From positions 14,438,868 to 14,502,867 of the forward strand of contig CM024168.1 in NCBI GenBank assembly GCA_013433145.1: a stretch of 64,000 bases of DNA, read 5' to 3'. Shown piece by piece: positions 1 through 14,500 of this stretch. Source of the stretch: Ascaris suum (Eukaryota > Nematoda > Chromadorea > Rhabditida > Ascarididae). Each line of letters starts with the position of its first letter. Position 1 is the first letter of the stretch. The position numbers were made by a program, and so were the translations under genes. The notes under the pieces were generated by a model. The model was not told the origin of the DNA. It worked only from the letters and a program-made list of their open reading frames with translations, and did not search any database.

Positions 1-980
1 CACGAAGTTTTTTGCCTCATCAGCCCTCTCTGAGGATCCACGTAACAGTTGTGTCCGGAATAAATACCTTGAATGAAATCTTTGTGGCAGAAAGTTTGCT
101 GTTTCTCGACACTGCTTGATATGATCGTTGGAAATGACATAAAAAGAAGGCTTTTGTTGTCAGTTATGGGCTTGTTGCATTTATCATACCCCTGCTGACG
201 TTTGCAACCGATTCAGTACATTGGAGGTTGGGGGGGGGGGGGGGGGGAGGAGGAGGCTGTTGGATCACAACACAGATGTAGATCCGCAGTTCGCTCAATT
301 CAACCCTCAAAAGAGGGAGATGCGACATACAACCAAATTTTAGGGAGAGGACTGAGGCGTGTAGAAAAGGGACATGCAGCGCCTTTTGCGCGTTCTGTTT
401 AAAGTTTAGCGATCAGCGAGAAAAATGGATTAAAAAATTTCTCGCGGATTCCCTTATGAGTGTTTTTGTCGTATGACTTAAGGATCGCAAGATATGCTTT
501 GCATCGAAAGTTTTACACATTCTTCTTCCCACTCTATCTTCGAATGGATCACCGTTAAAGTTGAATAGTTGAGAAGAGATTGTTGCATTTTCCGACTATA
601 GCCAGTGAATTAGCACTTATTTCCTTAAATGTCGGCAAAAATATTCGCTGTTTCCGATTGTCAGATACCAAACCATATACTTTAATTCCGTTGCGTTCTA
701 TTTGTTAATCGCTTAACCGTTGAGCGGAGTGAACTTTTTCGATAGAGCGTAAGAGTCGTTCGTAAACTCTCCGCCTGATAAGATCCATCAGACTGTGTGT
801 TGCAGTGCCTAGTCAAGACCATTTTTGCACGCGTTGCAGAGTTGAGGCCAAAGGTGCTGACTGTAGCAACTGTTGTTTGCATTTCTGTGTGGTGCCTGAC
901 CGCACCTTATGCTCGACTAAAAGACGGCTTCATTAAGAGAAACAGCGGTAGATCTGCAGTATAGTTGTTGTATTCGAGTT
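1..980. other. Region upstream of CC2D1
   Basis: No gene is recognised here. It holds an 18-base G run (230-247) and a more GC-balanced stretch at about 680-960 just before the CC2D1 leader, which could be the promoter. A 66-codon minus-strand ORF (682-882) lies in this stretch, with no family resemblance and no splice support. Confidence 0.5.
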
Positions 981-990
981 TTATTTGCAG
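981..990 (+). promoter_or_regulatory. Candidate spliced-leader trans-splice acceptor upstream of CC2D1
   Basis: A TTATTTGCAG ends at 990, 59 bases before the CC2D1 start codon. No convincing upstream exon or donor is visible. In nematodes such a lone acceptor in a 5' leader is often where a spliced leader is added. It could instead be an ordinary intron acceptor behind an unseen 5' UTR exon. Confidence 0.4.
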
Positions 991-1049
991 AAGTAAACGT
1001 TGAAAAGCATCATCGAAATCGTGGGGTATTGGCTTCACCACCGTCAAAC

Positions 1050-2469
1050 ATGGATTTCTCTTCGATTGAGGCTGCCACCTATGGAGATGTGGAAAATGAC
1101 GAGGAGTTGATGGCTGAATTGCTAGCGCTTGAAGCGGATGAAAAGGCGAAGGCAACAGGTACACGGGCATCGGCACCTGCTCCACCGACCAAGCAGATTG
1201 CAAACCAACAACGCGCTCCACCAGCAGCAGGTCAATAAGTGGAATTGCCTTGCTTGGCTCGAAACAGTGGAAATTTTTGCAATGAAAAATGTGCTATGTG
1301 AGTGGCAAGCCTTTGATCTGATTGGCATTCGGGTGGTCACTGCTCTTCAATTGTTTTTAAACTCCAAAGGGAAGGACAAGCGGGAAAGGGGGGTGGCGAA
1401 GTTAAAAAAACGTATCTCTAGTACATCGATATATGGATTGGCTTGTTTTTTTTTTCCCACGTATCGTGAGTTATCGCTATACTTCGCTGTGCTAGCGTTT
1501 TCTGTTTTCTCCCTGCGATCCTCAGAATGAGTCACTCTCGATTACTCCTTCTTACGAAATATCGTATGCTGTCATCTCTCAAGCATATGTCCTTTCAAAG
1601 TCGTACGTCTCCTCATTCGGCTTTGTCATATCGCAACTGTTATTCTTTTCCATCTGATACGCCAACTGATTTACGCGCAGTGTATTTGCATTGTTTGATT
1701 TACATATTGAAAGATTTCAAATAATTCTTCCTCAGTTTTTTTTTTTCACGAGAGATAGGAAATTATAAGCCCTTCACTCGGCTGTACCTCCTATCAACCC
1801 CCCCCCCCCCCTTCACACACACATACAAAAAGAAAGACTCGAAAAGTGCCACACGGGCTTATAAAGCAAGCTATTGGTCGGTAACGATCACCTTTTAAAA
1901 AAGCGAGGATTGATCGGAGGAAGTTTTTAAACAAAAATGCAGACAACTTCTGAAGCAAAATACCGAACACTCCCTCTTTTTATCTTTTATATTTATTTCT
2001 ATTTAGCGACACGGTCGAATCATATTTGGATGTTATCACTGTATTTTTATGTTCAGATCAACTACACTGTGAAAAGCAAAATGCCTTTTTTGCATTTTTG
2101 CGGAATAGAGGAATGCGCAGTATTTCACACAAACAAGTATATTTAACAAGAAATTTTACCTGTTATGCATTTTACGTTATGCCATGATCTGGTGAATATT
2201 TTAGATATGAGAGGACGACCACCTGGTGGAGTGCAATTATCACCGCAAATACTTTCTGAGGTAATCAAGGATATTCCTGACGAAGATTTGCTCACTGATG
2301 ATGATGATATCGATGATCCTGAACTGCTTGTAAGTTTTCAGCGCTGCTTTCAGGAAGAGGAAGGAAATAAAGTGTAAAATAAATAGATATGGATAGGGTC
2401 GAAGTTGAAAATCCTTATGAGATGAAGCTTTCAAGATGCCTTAGGCATCTTAAAATCGCCTAAAAACTT

Positions 2470-2561
<92 letters not shown>

Positions 2562-5500
2562 GTTTAGAGGTACGAGGGAGGGGGCTTTAACTAGCTTTAT
2601 CTAGACAAGAGAAGAGAAAGTTGGTCCAACTTCATTTCGACATTTTACCCCCTTATAGCATCTTCCGATTAACCTTGATATTTGTTAATGCTTACTGTTG
2701 AAATTCTAAACCGGCCAGTAGTTCATGATTTTTGAAGAAGGACTTTGCATTTAAATGAAGGAAAAGTAGAGTAATTATATTTCATCGTGTTCCTTTGCTC
2801 GCTTATGCTATTATATGAATTAGCTTACTCTTGAAGATTCTGAATTGAACATTATCTGATTTTTTCTAAGAACGAACTCGCCAATTTGGTTGACGAAGAA
2901 AGTGGAGAAGTTGCGGGAGCCAAAACACCAGTTTCACAGCAATCAACAATCGCTGTTGATATTGCAATGGTGCAACGACTGCAGCAGCTCAATACTGACT
3001 ATACGGCTGCGGTTAAAACGGCTAACGCTGAGGGCAATTCTGCAAAGGCTAGAAGGTACACATAAAACTCGTTAAATCCATATTCCAAGTTAAAGGCAAT
3101 CACTACAGCCACCTCAGACACAGTTTGTCAGTTATTTGCATGTTGGCTCTAATCGTAGTACATATGTGCAGCCCAAAAACTATGTTGCTTTCAGTGTAAA
3201 TGCATTTTATGAGTATTCGTTGGGGAATCATCCTTGTTTTATGAATATTCGTTAGGAAATCATCCTGAGTGCTGTTGGCGGTTTAAAGTGATAGGTTGGC
3301 GAAGTGGAATTGTTTTTGCATTTCAGAGTATAGACAGAACTTGATGCTTTTTCATTATTTCATCGCCAAAAAAGTGCGAAAGCTGGTGAAATATTCGAGC
3401 TTCTTAGCGTTGAAATTGTCAACAAAATCTGTGTTCACATCTTGGCAAACGAAAAGGAAATTTAACGCTGCTAGAGTCTGTAAATGGAACAGATGTCGGT
3501 GCTTTTCGTATTCCCTAATCTTTGTTCCCTTTTGCATGTTTTCTTGTTTGAAGCATTTTCAACAGCCCAGACGCACCCTAGAAAACAACGCTAGCGGAAA
3601 GTCGTTTGTACAATTTACAGGAAAAGGTGTGAGAGAAGAAGGTATCATATGGGAGACATCGACACGGAAATGCAACTGTAGTAGACTTCGAGCGTTATAC
3701 ATTAAACTCAGTTCTCTTTCAACGCCTTTTTCACTTCCTAATAAATTAAATGTTAGACATGCTTCCCAGCATGGAATAACTTCAGCGACTGCAAAACAGT
3801 TGTTTAAGAAAACCGTTTATTTTTTTAGTCGCCAAACCAATTTTGTGCTGGGAAATTTGCTTTTTCAATATTCGTGTATGTTGTTGAAAGTTCTGATATT
3901 CAAACATTCTTGCCGTAATTACAGTTTGTTTCCGAAATCGTTGAAAAAGAAGGAAAGTCGAGATTTTGGAATTTTCATCACCTTTTTGAACGACACAAAT
4001 AACTTTCAGTAAAACTCACTGACATGCATGCATTTAGTCTTTTTGATCCTTTTCGATTTACAGATTTCACTGCCTCTTTAAGGTGATGATTGGATATGTG
4101 AGTGAAGCGGGAGGGGGGAGGAGAAGAATAACTCATAAGGGGACATTTGTATTCGAGAGAATACAGTGTATGCACTATGATTCCATCGGTACACATGCTA
4201 CGCATCTGTCAAAAAATAAAAGCACGTTTATTTTGCTATATTATGGAGCTTATAGATATCAGAGAGCTGTCGATAAGATTCAAGAACTGTTGAAGAAGGT
4301 GCAGTCAGGGAAACAAATCGATGAAAGTGAAATTCCTGTCGCAATTCGCGGGCCGGCTGCACCAGCTGTCACCAAATTGCCTCCGCCACCGGTACCACAG
4401 AGGCCATCGATCGCAAGTGCTAGTGTGAGTTGCTCATAGTATATCATATGTACGTCATGTGCCTAAGAGGAAGGGAAGTGTTGAGTAATCGCGAGTAAAA
4501 CATTCAGATTCCAAGTTATTCAACGTTCAAGGAGAGTTAGTGACGAAAGGAATTGATTGCAGTTTTGCCTTTCATCTTCCCTTGTTCTTTTTCTCCATAT
4601 GCGAATGTGTTATGCAAGTTGAGGGTACACATTTTTTTAATTGTTAAAGTGGATGAAGGGTTATTTATATTTGGTGCAGGAATTCCTTTTTTTTACGCGT
4701 ACTGGGTGGAAAGAAGAGGAAAGGCGGAGCAAATGAGGAAAGAAAGCTCCTATTTCTTCCTGATGTTTTGAAGTTATTGCAGTAGCGTACAGGTCTTTCC
4801 AGCCCGCGGAAACAACTTATTTTCGATTTAAAGAACCAAAGAGGGGAGTGTTTCGAGGAGACTAAGGGGCATTTGTCTCTTGTGAGCATGAATTTCTTGG
4901 AAATTGAAAAACGTCTATTCATTTTTAGGCTGTCGACAGTAATTCTTCTAACCCGCCTGCTGTGCCGCCACACAGAGTGTCCACTTCCGATGTGAACGAG
5001 CTAAAGGATAAGGCAGCAATGTTGGAAGAGAAGTCTATATCTGCTGACAATTCCGGAGCACCGCCAGTGGTGTCGCGAGAGGGTTCACACAAGCTAAACG
5101 TTGAACAAATCAAGTCACTGCTGCGAAGTCGTCGCGAAGCATATGTCCAAAATGCACAGCTCGCAAATTCAGGTATTCTTCTTATTGGCGGAATATTCCT
5201 CGATTTTTTATTTCGATATTTGCGAAGGTGTGAATGGGGAAGAGGGAAAGAGCCTATAAAAAGAAGGGAGGGAAGTACCAACCATAAACCCATTTTGACT
5301 ACGTCATGCGACATTTTACTTCAGATTCAGAGTTCTGGGTGACGAAACAAAGTAGTTTCAAAACGTTATCATCAACGTAGGTACGTTTGTTTCATACTTT
5401 TTATCGTGATATGACATTTGATGCTTTCTTCTTTTGTTACCTTGAGGGGTTTAGAAGAAGAAAGGACAGGAATGGCAGAGATCGGGAATCAAAGGCAACT

Positions 5501-8500
5501 CTCGATGATCCCAACGAATGAACGTTGTTATTGCCTCATTTGGCTATAGCTTTCATTCTACATGATTCGCATTAATTTCAAGTTTGATATGCCTTCTTTC
5601 CTCACTCCAAATCCTAGCGCTTATAGCGTTGATAGCCTTCGAATGCAGGCGTATAATCATAAGGTGTTATGTTCGAAATCCAATCGGTGAGAGTTTGTAG
5701 CGTTTGCAAATTTCAAAGTCTGCATGCAATCGGAGAGGATTGTGAGAAGGTGGGGTAGCTTGCAGATGGGAAAATACGATATTTTTAGGAGTGAGGTGAA
5801 AGCCAGCAGTACGGCAGACAAGCGAGTTCGGACCTTCAATGTTTTGGTATCCTGGAGGTGGCACGTATTATCCATTAAATTATTGCTTCCAGCGTTTACT
5901 TTGTTTTGGGCTGTTCGCTTCCAGTGCATATCCTTCTTGTTTCGTAGAGAGTTGCATTATTTTTTTGGTTTTATGTTGTTTCATAAGATGTTTGTTGTAT
6001 TTAGCGGGTGATAAAACAGCTGCATATGAATATTATACGGTAGCAAAACAGTTCGACGAGGCAATCACAGCCGTAAATAACGGCGAGGTAACGGAATGCG
6101 ATGAAAGCGAGCTGCCACCTGCACCGGTCCCTTATCGACCAAAGAAGGTGAACGCTTTTCTGCGCTAATTTTGATCGTATCGTCGTTTTATTTTCATCCC
6201 CATTTGTGCAACGTACAGAATTTTCCCGTCTGTCACTAATTATAGGAAATGAGCACTCTCTCTGTGCATAAAATGTTGGTGTCCTGAGAATTTTTATATG
6301 AGTGAGAAGGGAACAAGCATCAGTCTGTTGATTTCTTGTAGGTGCTAGATTTTTAGGCGAGGGAAGGGGATCGTGAATCACCGGAATCCTTTATCGGTTG
6401 TATGTGTAAACAAAGGGCATATGTGAATATTTCTGCATAGAAACCAGTATTTGTAAAACAAATAATTTTAGACAGAAACAAATTATGAAGATATACGAGA
6501 GACGTAAAAATATTTGAATTTGCGCGAACTCCGAGATCATTTTGAAGTCTTCGTATTGTGCCGTTTGTGGATAACCAGTGGTGAGAGGAGAAGGAAGAAA
6601 AAGCGCTTTTCGTATCAGTTACTCTGTTGTTCTTCTCCATTTATATTGTTTGTTTCTGGCGAAATCTGTTGAACGATTGAATGCATTTAGTCCTGTTTTA
6701 CCAAATACACTCAAAGAAGTTTATGTGCTTAATTGAGTGTTTTACCCTTCGTGCATCTTCAGAAGGAAACCGTTCCGACAACACCGAAGACACTAATCGA
6801 AGGATTGCAGCAGCGTTTGGAGAAATATAAGAGCATGTGCGATCAGAGCAGACAGGAAAACAACGACCGCAAATATCGGTTCTTTGCTTATGTTGTTATT
6901 ATCTATTAGTTTATAGATAGATGCATATCTTGTCGAATGTGGAGTGTTATAATATCACTAATGTTAGAATAGTTGGAAATACTGTTTTGGTAATTCTGCT
7001 TGCGACGCTCAAACCTTTTTCGGGAATGTTTGTATCAAGATGGTACTGTCCCATTTCCCCTCCCTCAGTATTTGCGGCGGCACAATTTATAAAATGTTTG
7101 TATATTCCCTCCTTCATAAGGGATTTTTCTTTGCTGCTTTTGCTGCTGTGCCATTTTGCATCCAAGCTGCACCGAACATCTCACATGTTCTTCGTTGTGA
7201 GGATGTCAAAACGAAATGTAAAACGATGCGGCCAACATGCCATGTTTTATATTGCGGTTTGTTAAATGGCGTGAAGAGTGCATTACCTGTACTCCTCACC
7301 TGAAGCGGCCTATGTTTACCTGAATCTCGTACACAACTTATCTTCTTCAAAGATTGCCTCATTCTGTAGAATGTGACCTCTTCCGACTGTTATCGGTAAG
7401 GGGGATATAGCAGATGTCGTAAAGGGGTGCATTCCATCTGCCTAAAATGTTGATGGAATAGCGACAGTTTTTTATTCGGTTGGACTCGCAGAGTTTATCG
7501 TTGAATGGCCATGCAGTTCCTCTACTCATTTTGAAGTGAGGAAGTGCAGGTATGTGGTGAATATTATTAAGTAAAATGTATGACAATCCTCACGAGTGCT
7601 AAATTGGTGATGATGCGTTATGAATCGGTCGTACGTTCGATTCTCGAATGGTAACTTTGCAGTGGAAGCAAAAGTTCATTGCCTTAAATGAATACTTACT
7701 TGTTATGCTTCAATTCAATAAAGGTAATTATACTATTCTGCAGTGTTGCAGATACCTTCAAATATCTCGTAAATTTGATGTTCACGTACTTCATCATCCT
7801 TGTCACGTTTTCCTCCTTGATTTAGTGGTGCAGTAACATACTGAATAGAGTTGAAGATTTATTGCACGAAAGAGTTGATTGCTTTGGGATTTCCTACTTA
7901 TGCAATAGATTTGTTACGAATTTCAGTTGTGATGGGTTTATTAATTAAAATGTTTACTAATTTCAGTATTTGCAGAATGAATTCACGAATAGTGAAACAA
8001 TACGAAGAAGCGATTCGTGCTGTACGCGCAAATAGATCGATCGTTATCACTGAACTGCCATGTCCTCCTGGATATCCTCCATTACCGACTGCTACAGGAA
8101 GTGCATCAGCGAAACCGAAACCACCATATCCAACTGGCTAGTTTATCTTTTTATCGTCCCAGTCTTTCCTTACACTTTACTATTGTCGCAGAATTGTGGA
8201 TTATTTATGATTGCAAAGGCGCAGTTTTGATTAATGCAAATAAGGGGTACTTGTAACAAGTAATGAGCCGACTGAATGGAGTTGAGCTGAGGTTGCTGTT
8301 TGCATTCCTCCCGTTGATTGAATTTACTAGCGTCTAAAAATTTGAATATTTCGTGTGGCATTTTGTTGCTTTGTAACAGAAACATAAGTGATTGCAATAA
8401 AAGTTCATTGTAGTGATGCATGTATTATCACAAATTGATGAAATGTTTAACCAAAGTTTTGCGTAGTGGGATTCGATGTGAGTTATTTTTTTTTAGCAGC

Positions 8501-11500
8501 TGGTGGAGCAGTGACGCCGTCTGCGGCAAGTGTTGCACGTATGCGACAAGCGAATGAGGTTGGACCGTTAGCACCAGTGGCAACATCAATCGCTGGACAA
8601 TTACCACAGTCTAGGCAAGGCCAACAACTCGACTTCCTTTTGAAACGACAGCTGCTATTCAAGCAAGCAGCATTGGCCGCCAGGAAGAAAGGTGACATCC
8701 AGACAGCAAAAAAATACCTCATTTCTGCTAAGGTTCGTTATTCTTTTTTAAATCTCTTATTCCTTTGCATTTCTACGAGTGTATTTCCTGAAGGTGTTCC
8801 GGGAATATTGGGCGAGGATTGTTTCGTTTAAGACTGTCTGTAAGCAAAAGAACGCGATAATTCGATGCATATCGGTTTTGTGCGAAACTTATTCATATGG
8901 GTAAAAATGACGTTTAACAGCCACTATATTACTATTTTGGTGTCTTGTCCAAATATTTTCAGATAATATTTCATAGTGATATAATCGATCATTGACATCC
9001 TTGTTGTGCTTAACATCCTTGTTCGATCAACTTCGATAAGCACAAGCTTGTCGAAGTTCAGCTTAACGTACACTTGCTGAGGTTATCTGAACTAATTATC
9101 ATTATTGCATTACCAGTTGTATCGTTAACACGTATCTACATCGTGCGCTCAACGTTGTGTTGCTGGTTTGTGTGACCTAAAATTGTGGAGCTTTTTTTAC
9201 AACGTAATTATAAATGGAGCGCAAGAAAAACAATTCAAGCAGCAAAAAGTGGTGGGATTTTTAGTCATCTTATGAGTTCAGCAAATAGAAATCGATTTCA
9301 ATAGTTTTCTGTTCAAGGTTTCCTATTCTAGTTCATGCCTACGTGTACGCCAGACTTTTGATGAAAGAAAAATCGATTTAAGGAAGATTTCGGGACCCAT
9401 GCTGATGGTGTCATTTCTGAAGAAGTGATAGATCGCAACTGGCGAACTTCTTAACGCTGAATGAAAGAAAACGGGGTATGAGAAGGTTCTACCAATTCTC
9501 CCTTCACGACCATCTTCGCATCAGCGAACATAATAAAATGTTAGAAAAAATTGTAACCACTGATGGGACCTTTATTGATCATTTGGATCCGGTTTCAAGT
9601 GAGGCTTGTGGGGAATGCTCGCCTGTTGGTTCTCCGAAGAATATCACTCTTGCTGCTGCTCTCAACAGGGAGGGTTTTGGCATCAGTTTTTTTTTTGGGA
9701 GGGGGCAGGAAGGTTACGAAATCTTGTTGATTGACTATGTCGGTGAATATTACGCCAAACTGCTTCGAGGATTTCATGAGAATGTCGAAGGGAAATAAGA
9801 TGCAAGCTGACTGAAGGAATCTTGCTTTTGTATGATTATATCCTCGTCCACACCTCTCTACTTTCTATAGCTACAGCTCAGGATTTCGAACCGCACCATC
9901 CACCATACAGCCTGGACCTTGTCTTAGCGATCTTGTTGAGAGTGTGAAACAATCTCTTCGGGGAAACGACCACGAAAGCGACGAGTACATTGATGGGCGA
10001 ATGCAAATCGGCAGTGGAGACCTATTTTAACTCAACTGATAAATTATCGTTTTTCAGCGGTTTGAAGGCGTTGAGGGACACATGTCAGAAGTTGAAGAAT
10101 GTTTTTGTTAAATTATGCTCCTTTTGATATCTTCTGAGTATTGCAACTATAAGACTGCAGAAGGGCTTTTAGGCCCCCACTTCATATCTGCAATATTTCG
10201 AAGATATATTTCCTTCAGAATTGACCTCAGTTTTATCTTAACGTCATTTGGCTGATGGACAATGTCGACGAAAGAATTGTGCTTATGCTGTTAAAAGTAG
10301 TGTAGTCTAAAGAGAAATTTTGGTTGAACGGAAGGTGATCATTGTCATGCACGACAGAGCGATTTCTTTCTTATATATGAGTTTCTGGCATTGCTGACTC
10401 ATGAAGCAAGTGTGCATAAATGCACCCAAGGTTCTTGAACATGATCGATGGAACTATTGTATTATTATGTGATTAAAGCGTTCTTTACAGGGTTTCGATC
10501 AGATGATCCAAGCATCACGATCTGGCTTGCCCGTTGATATAAAGAAGGCGCCGATACCACCTCAACTACAAACGTCGACCGAAGCACTGAAGCCTGCACT
10601 TAGCGAACAAAGGAGTCTCGACGTGGATCAGATTATTGAAGGTTTTGGCCGCTTTCAAAAAGTTTTTGCAGAGTTTTATTTTTATTTTTTTTATTTTTTA
10701 AACGGAGCACTTCTAAAGGATGACGATGGTTAATAGAAGGCGGCGCATACAAACCACATCATCCTGATTTAGGCTTTCACTTGTTGATACGAAATTTGAG
10801 CCTTCAGTTGCCATACATCAGAAACTGCCAGTACTCCTTGAGGGCGGTGGGCTCATCATATTGGCGATGATTCGCGCTACCTGGAGTGGTAGGGTGGAGA
10901 GGCGGAAGATGTTACCGCCATGGCTGTCGCGTCCTCCTGACCCCCCGGGCTTTCCGCGCTCCCCCTCCACATTAAACACGCATAAGGTGTTCCGTGTATG
11001 TTGAAGGAGTTGTGATGAGCAAAGTGGTGAATGAAAGCGAATTTAAGGTAACATCCAGTGATTGCTTTGTCTTATTTTTTCGTCCTTCGTTGAAATAATT
11101 TTGTCAGTCGTTTTTGCTGATGTGTAGTTTGAGGTTGCTGATAATTTCACCTGATTTAGGCGATTGCAGTTGATTGCACAATTGTTGGTGCTGAAATATA
11201 AATGAAAGGAAATTTCCATTTAGTTATATTAACACAGTTGTGCAGGAAGCATTTTTTTTTAAATTTAACTTCAGATTGTTTGCACTGAAATACTAGAAAT
11301 TTGAAGGATCATCGGAAGAAATATTTGCGGCAATGGAAAGGGATCTTATTCATCAGGTTAAACTGTGCGAAGAAAATCGCCTCGCTTTTACAAAGTATGC
11401 GAAGTTCTTTTCTCTTACTTTTCTCAAAAATAAGTTCTTCATTAAAGCTCTAATCCATTTTCGTGCCAGTTTGCAAATTCACATTCGAAGATATGGCGTT

Positions 11501-14500
11501 GTGATTATATCGCGAATTTGGCTTTCCGATAATTTCAGTTTCCGGCTTTCCGGTAATCAATGGAATTGCACTGGCGAAAGACTTTTGATTGAGCGAACAA
11601 TTTGTTTCTATTTCAAATCAGTCGGTTTTCGTTTTTTTTTAATCGGAAAAGAGCTGTTGTTTTGTGGCTTTTATATTCGATCGGAGCAGCAATAAATATT
11701 GGATCATTATTCTGCACACTTTGTTTTCTTGTCGGTACTTTATGCAACTGGTTGATTTGATGAGTGGAATGCAAAAGCGCACACTCGATTAGCTCTTTTG
11801 GCACGGTTTCACTTCCTGAACTCACTCCTTGCCGAATCTTTACGTTGATGACAATTTGTGTGGAGTAAGCGCTATCGAAATCAGTTTTACTAAGTGTATC
11901 TATTGCTTATTTCAAAGTACGCACTTATCTTTGAACTTTTTTTCGCTACAGAAGTGGTTTCAAATTTGCTCGAAATAGTCTTTTATTGGTTGGCACAGGA
12001 ATTTTCTCTGATTCAATTTTTAGTTGTTTCGAAGCTGAACTATATCATCCACAATTTCTCAAAGGTGTTAAGCGAACTGGTTCCTCGATAGTCTACTGGA
12101 AAGGGATAGGAGAGAGGGAGAAGGGTTTTGATGATGATCTCTTAAATGAATGGGAATGAGATGATGAATTTTCAGATTGGGTGATGTGACACGGGTGAAA
12201 TTATTTGAGCAGTGGTCGTCGAATTCGAAACGTGATCTCATTCTACTTCGTCAGGTTGCCAAAAATGGCTCTTCTGTGCCGAGGTGTGTTGGCTTCACAT
12301 TTTTGTTGATTGTTTATTATTAGTGCAATCGGATTCATAACATAATAGTGGCAACCGATTGCATATCGCAGTCTTCGTTTTCGTTGCGATAGGCGTTGAT
12401 TGTTGCGATCCTTGACTTGCTTGACCACAAATGATTACTAGCTGAAAGTATACCTTTCCTTAACGTACGTTCCCCACGCCCTAGTTTCATGAAGAAAGCT
12501 GAAGTGATGAAGTATATTGATCGTTACTCCAGCTTTAATTAACAGTAGAAATTATGCGAAAGAATTTTGTTTTCGTTCATTCTTAGTATTGACGACTTAA
12601 AAGAGAATCCAATCTTAAAGCCGCATTCCGGGCGTCTTATGTTTTCTTCCTGGTTTTCCTGGCATTTCCTCATCAAATAGCTATGGGATTTGCCTTCTTA
12701 CTTCATCTTCAGTTGTTCCTTTAACGAATTAGCAATGTTCAAAGTGGACTTTCACTACGAGCAAACCGGAATGAGGTATATGTTCAAACTGTGAACAATT
12801 GAGTCGAAAATCACTAGACGGCGCACCACATCTCGGACCGGAACATCAAGTGCTAAAATATCTGTAACAGGAAAACCCAGGTGTTCCAGTTTTTTTCGTC
12901 ACGAACAAACAAAGTCATCTTACTTTTCTAGCGGCTCTGGGCCTACCTTCTTCTGCTAACGTAGATGCCGAGAATTGCAGGTTGCATAAAAGCGTTTGAA
13001 AGAATGGAGGGGGCCCGGTGGGTCTCGATCTTATGAATCACTTGTTGTTATCCGAGAGAATCTACCTGTTTTTCCCTTCGCTACTTCAGAAGAATCTACC
13101 TTCGCTGTCCAAGAGAATCTACTGTTTCATTGCAGCCAGGAAATGCGTCAGAAATTATGCTATATCAACTTTGATTACCATTGATGTTGCAATTAACGAA
13201 ATTACCAAGCTGAGGGAATTTTTTTTTTTTTTTTTGCTGAATTCAGAATTTTCAGATTTCATTACGAAACGCGTCAGTTCCCATCGGTAGATGTTTGTGC
13301 GGATATAAACGAGGATCATCTCGAGTTGCAGATAGTGCGTGTGGTGAATGCGAAACTGCCCTCAGGTTCGCGCAGATCAGCTCTTCTCTGCTTTGCACCT
13401 TATATGAACTCACCAAGAAGACGCAGAAATCAAGTGCAGAGTAAGAGCTGTCATGCTCATTGCTCTTATCACCGTTTGTGTTGTTACAAGGATGAATCGG
13501 TTGTTGGCAATCCGAAGAGGGGGGGGAACAATGCTGGAGATAAAACGGAAGGTGGGGAACCGTTGAACTGCACTGCTTGTTCGTTATTTCAATTATTTTA
13601 TTCTTTACTAACTTCATTACATTTTACTGTTTGCTTTATTCCACTTTTTCACCAACGAACCTAAGGCATTCATGAACTTTATGTAACGTTGTTACTCACT
13701 TATTCATAGATATTCTTTCTATCATTTTCCATTTTTAGGGCATAACATTAGCATAATTTAGTGTTCTCCTATAAGTTTTGGAGCATTTGTTCCATGTGCA
13801 AAGAAATCGCTGTCTATCTCTGCAGTAGTTGGCTAAAGGGAAGTATGAGCGGAGTCGTCTGCCATCTGCGCAGAAATTCCAAAGAAAAGGTAGTCTGCAG
13901 AAAATAAAAATGTGAAACTAGAGTCACTAAAAACAAGCCGTGAAAGTAGATTAGAAATCAGCAAAGTTGACTGCAAGCCTTTTTGAGCTTATTTCTTAAT
14001 TGGGCGCTTTTAAAGAGATGGGCGACATCTCTTCAGGAATATTGATATGCAAGAATTTAAAGTCTCACGCATTTACGGGCATTCTCCGTTGTGGATCCTG
14101 TAGATGCACAAATATGTAACGTTTAGTTTGAAGAGCATATTGGATTCACTCGATAAAATTCGCCAGTTTTAGCGCAGAAACGGATCCACATAGAACTGCT
14201 ATTGAGCGCTTGGAGAAACGTTCCAATGTTCTAAGTTTTAGCATTTGTTTTTAACTCCCTTAAGATTTTAGACTTGTCTCTGGATGCTTCTAATTCCTAA
14301 ACACTTTAGTGGATGATTTTATTAATGAATAAGAGAACAGACAAGGAGTTTAGCAAAGTGTCATTGCAGTTTATAAAAAGAGGTTTTTTGCCTATTTTTT
14401 AGTGGAAGGGATCGAATTAGCAGAAAGCTAATCAAATAAGTCGCTGTAACAACACAGACGTTATTTTCTTTGTTAATTGCGTGCTATCGTATTGTGTGTG

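Noticed and set aside
7580..7650. tRNA-like B box (GTTCGATTC)
   Set aside because: The flanking bases do not form the T-arm stem, and no acceptor stem or anticodon arm can be drawn.
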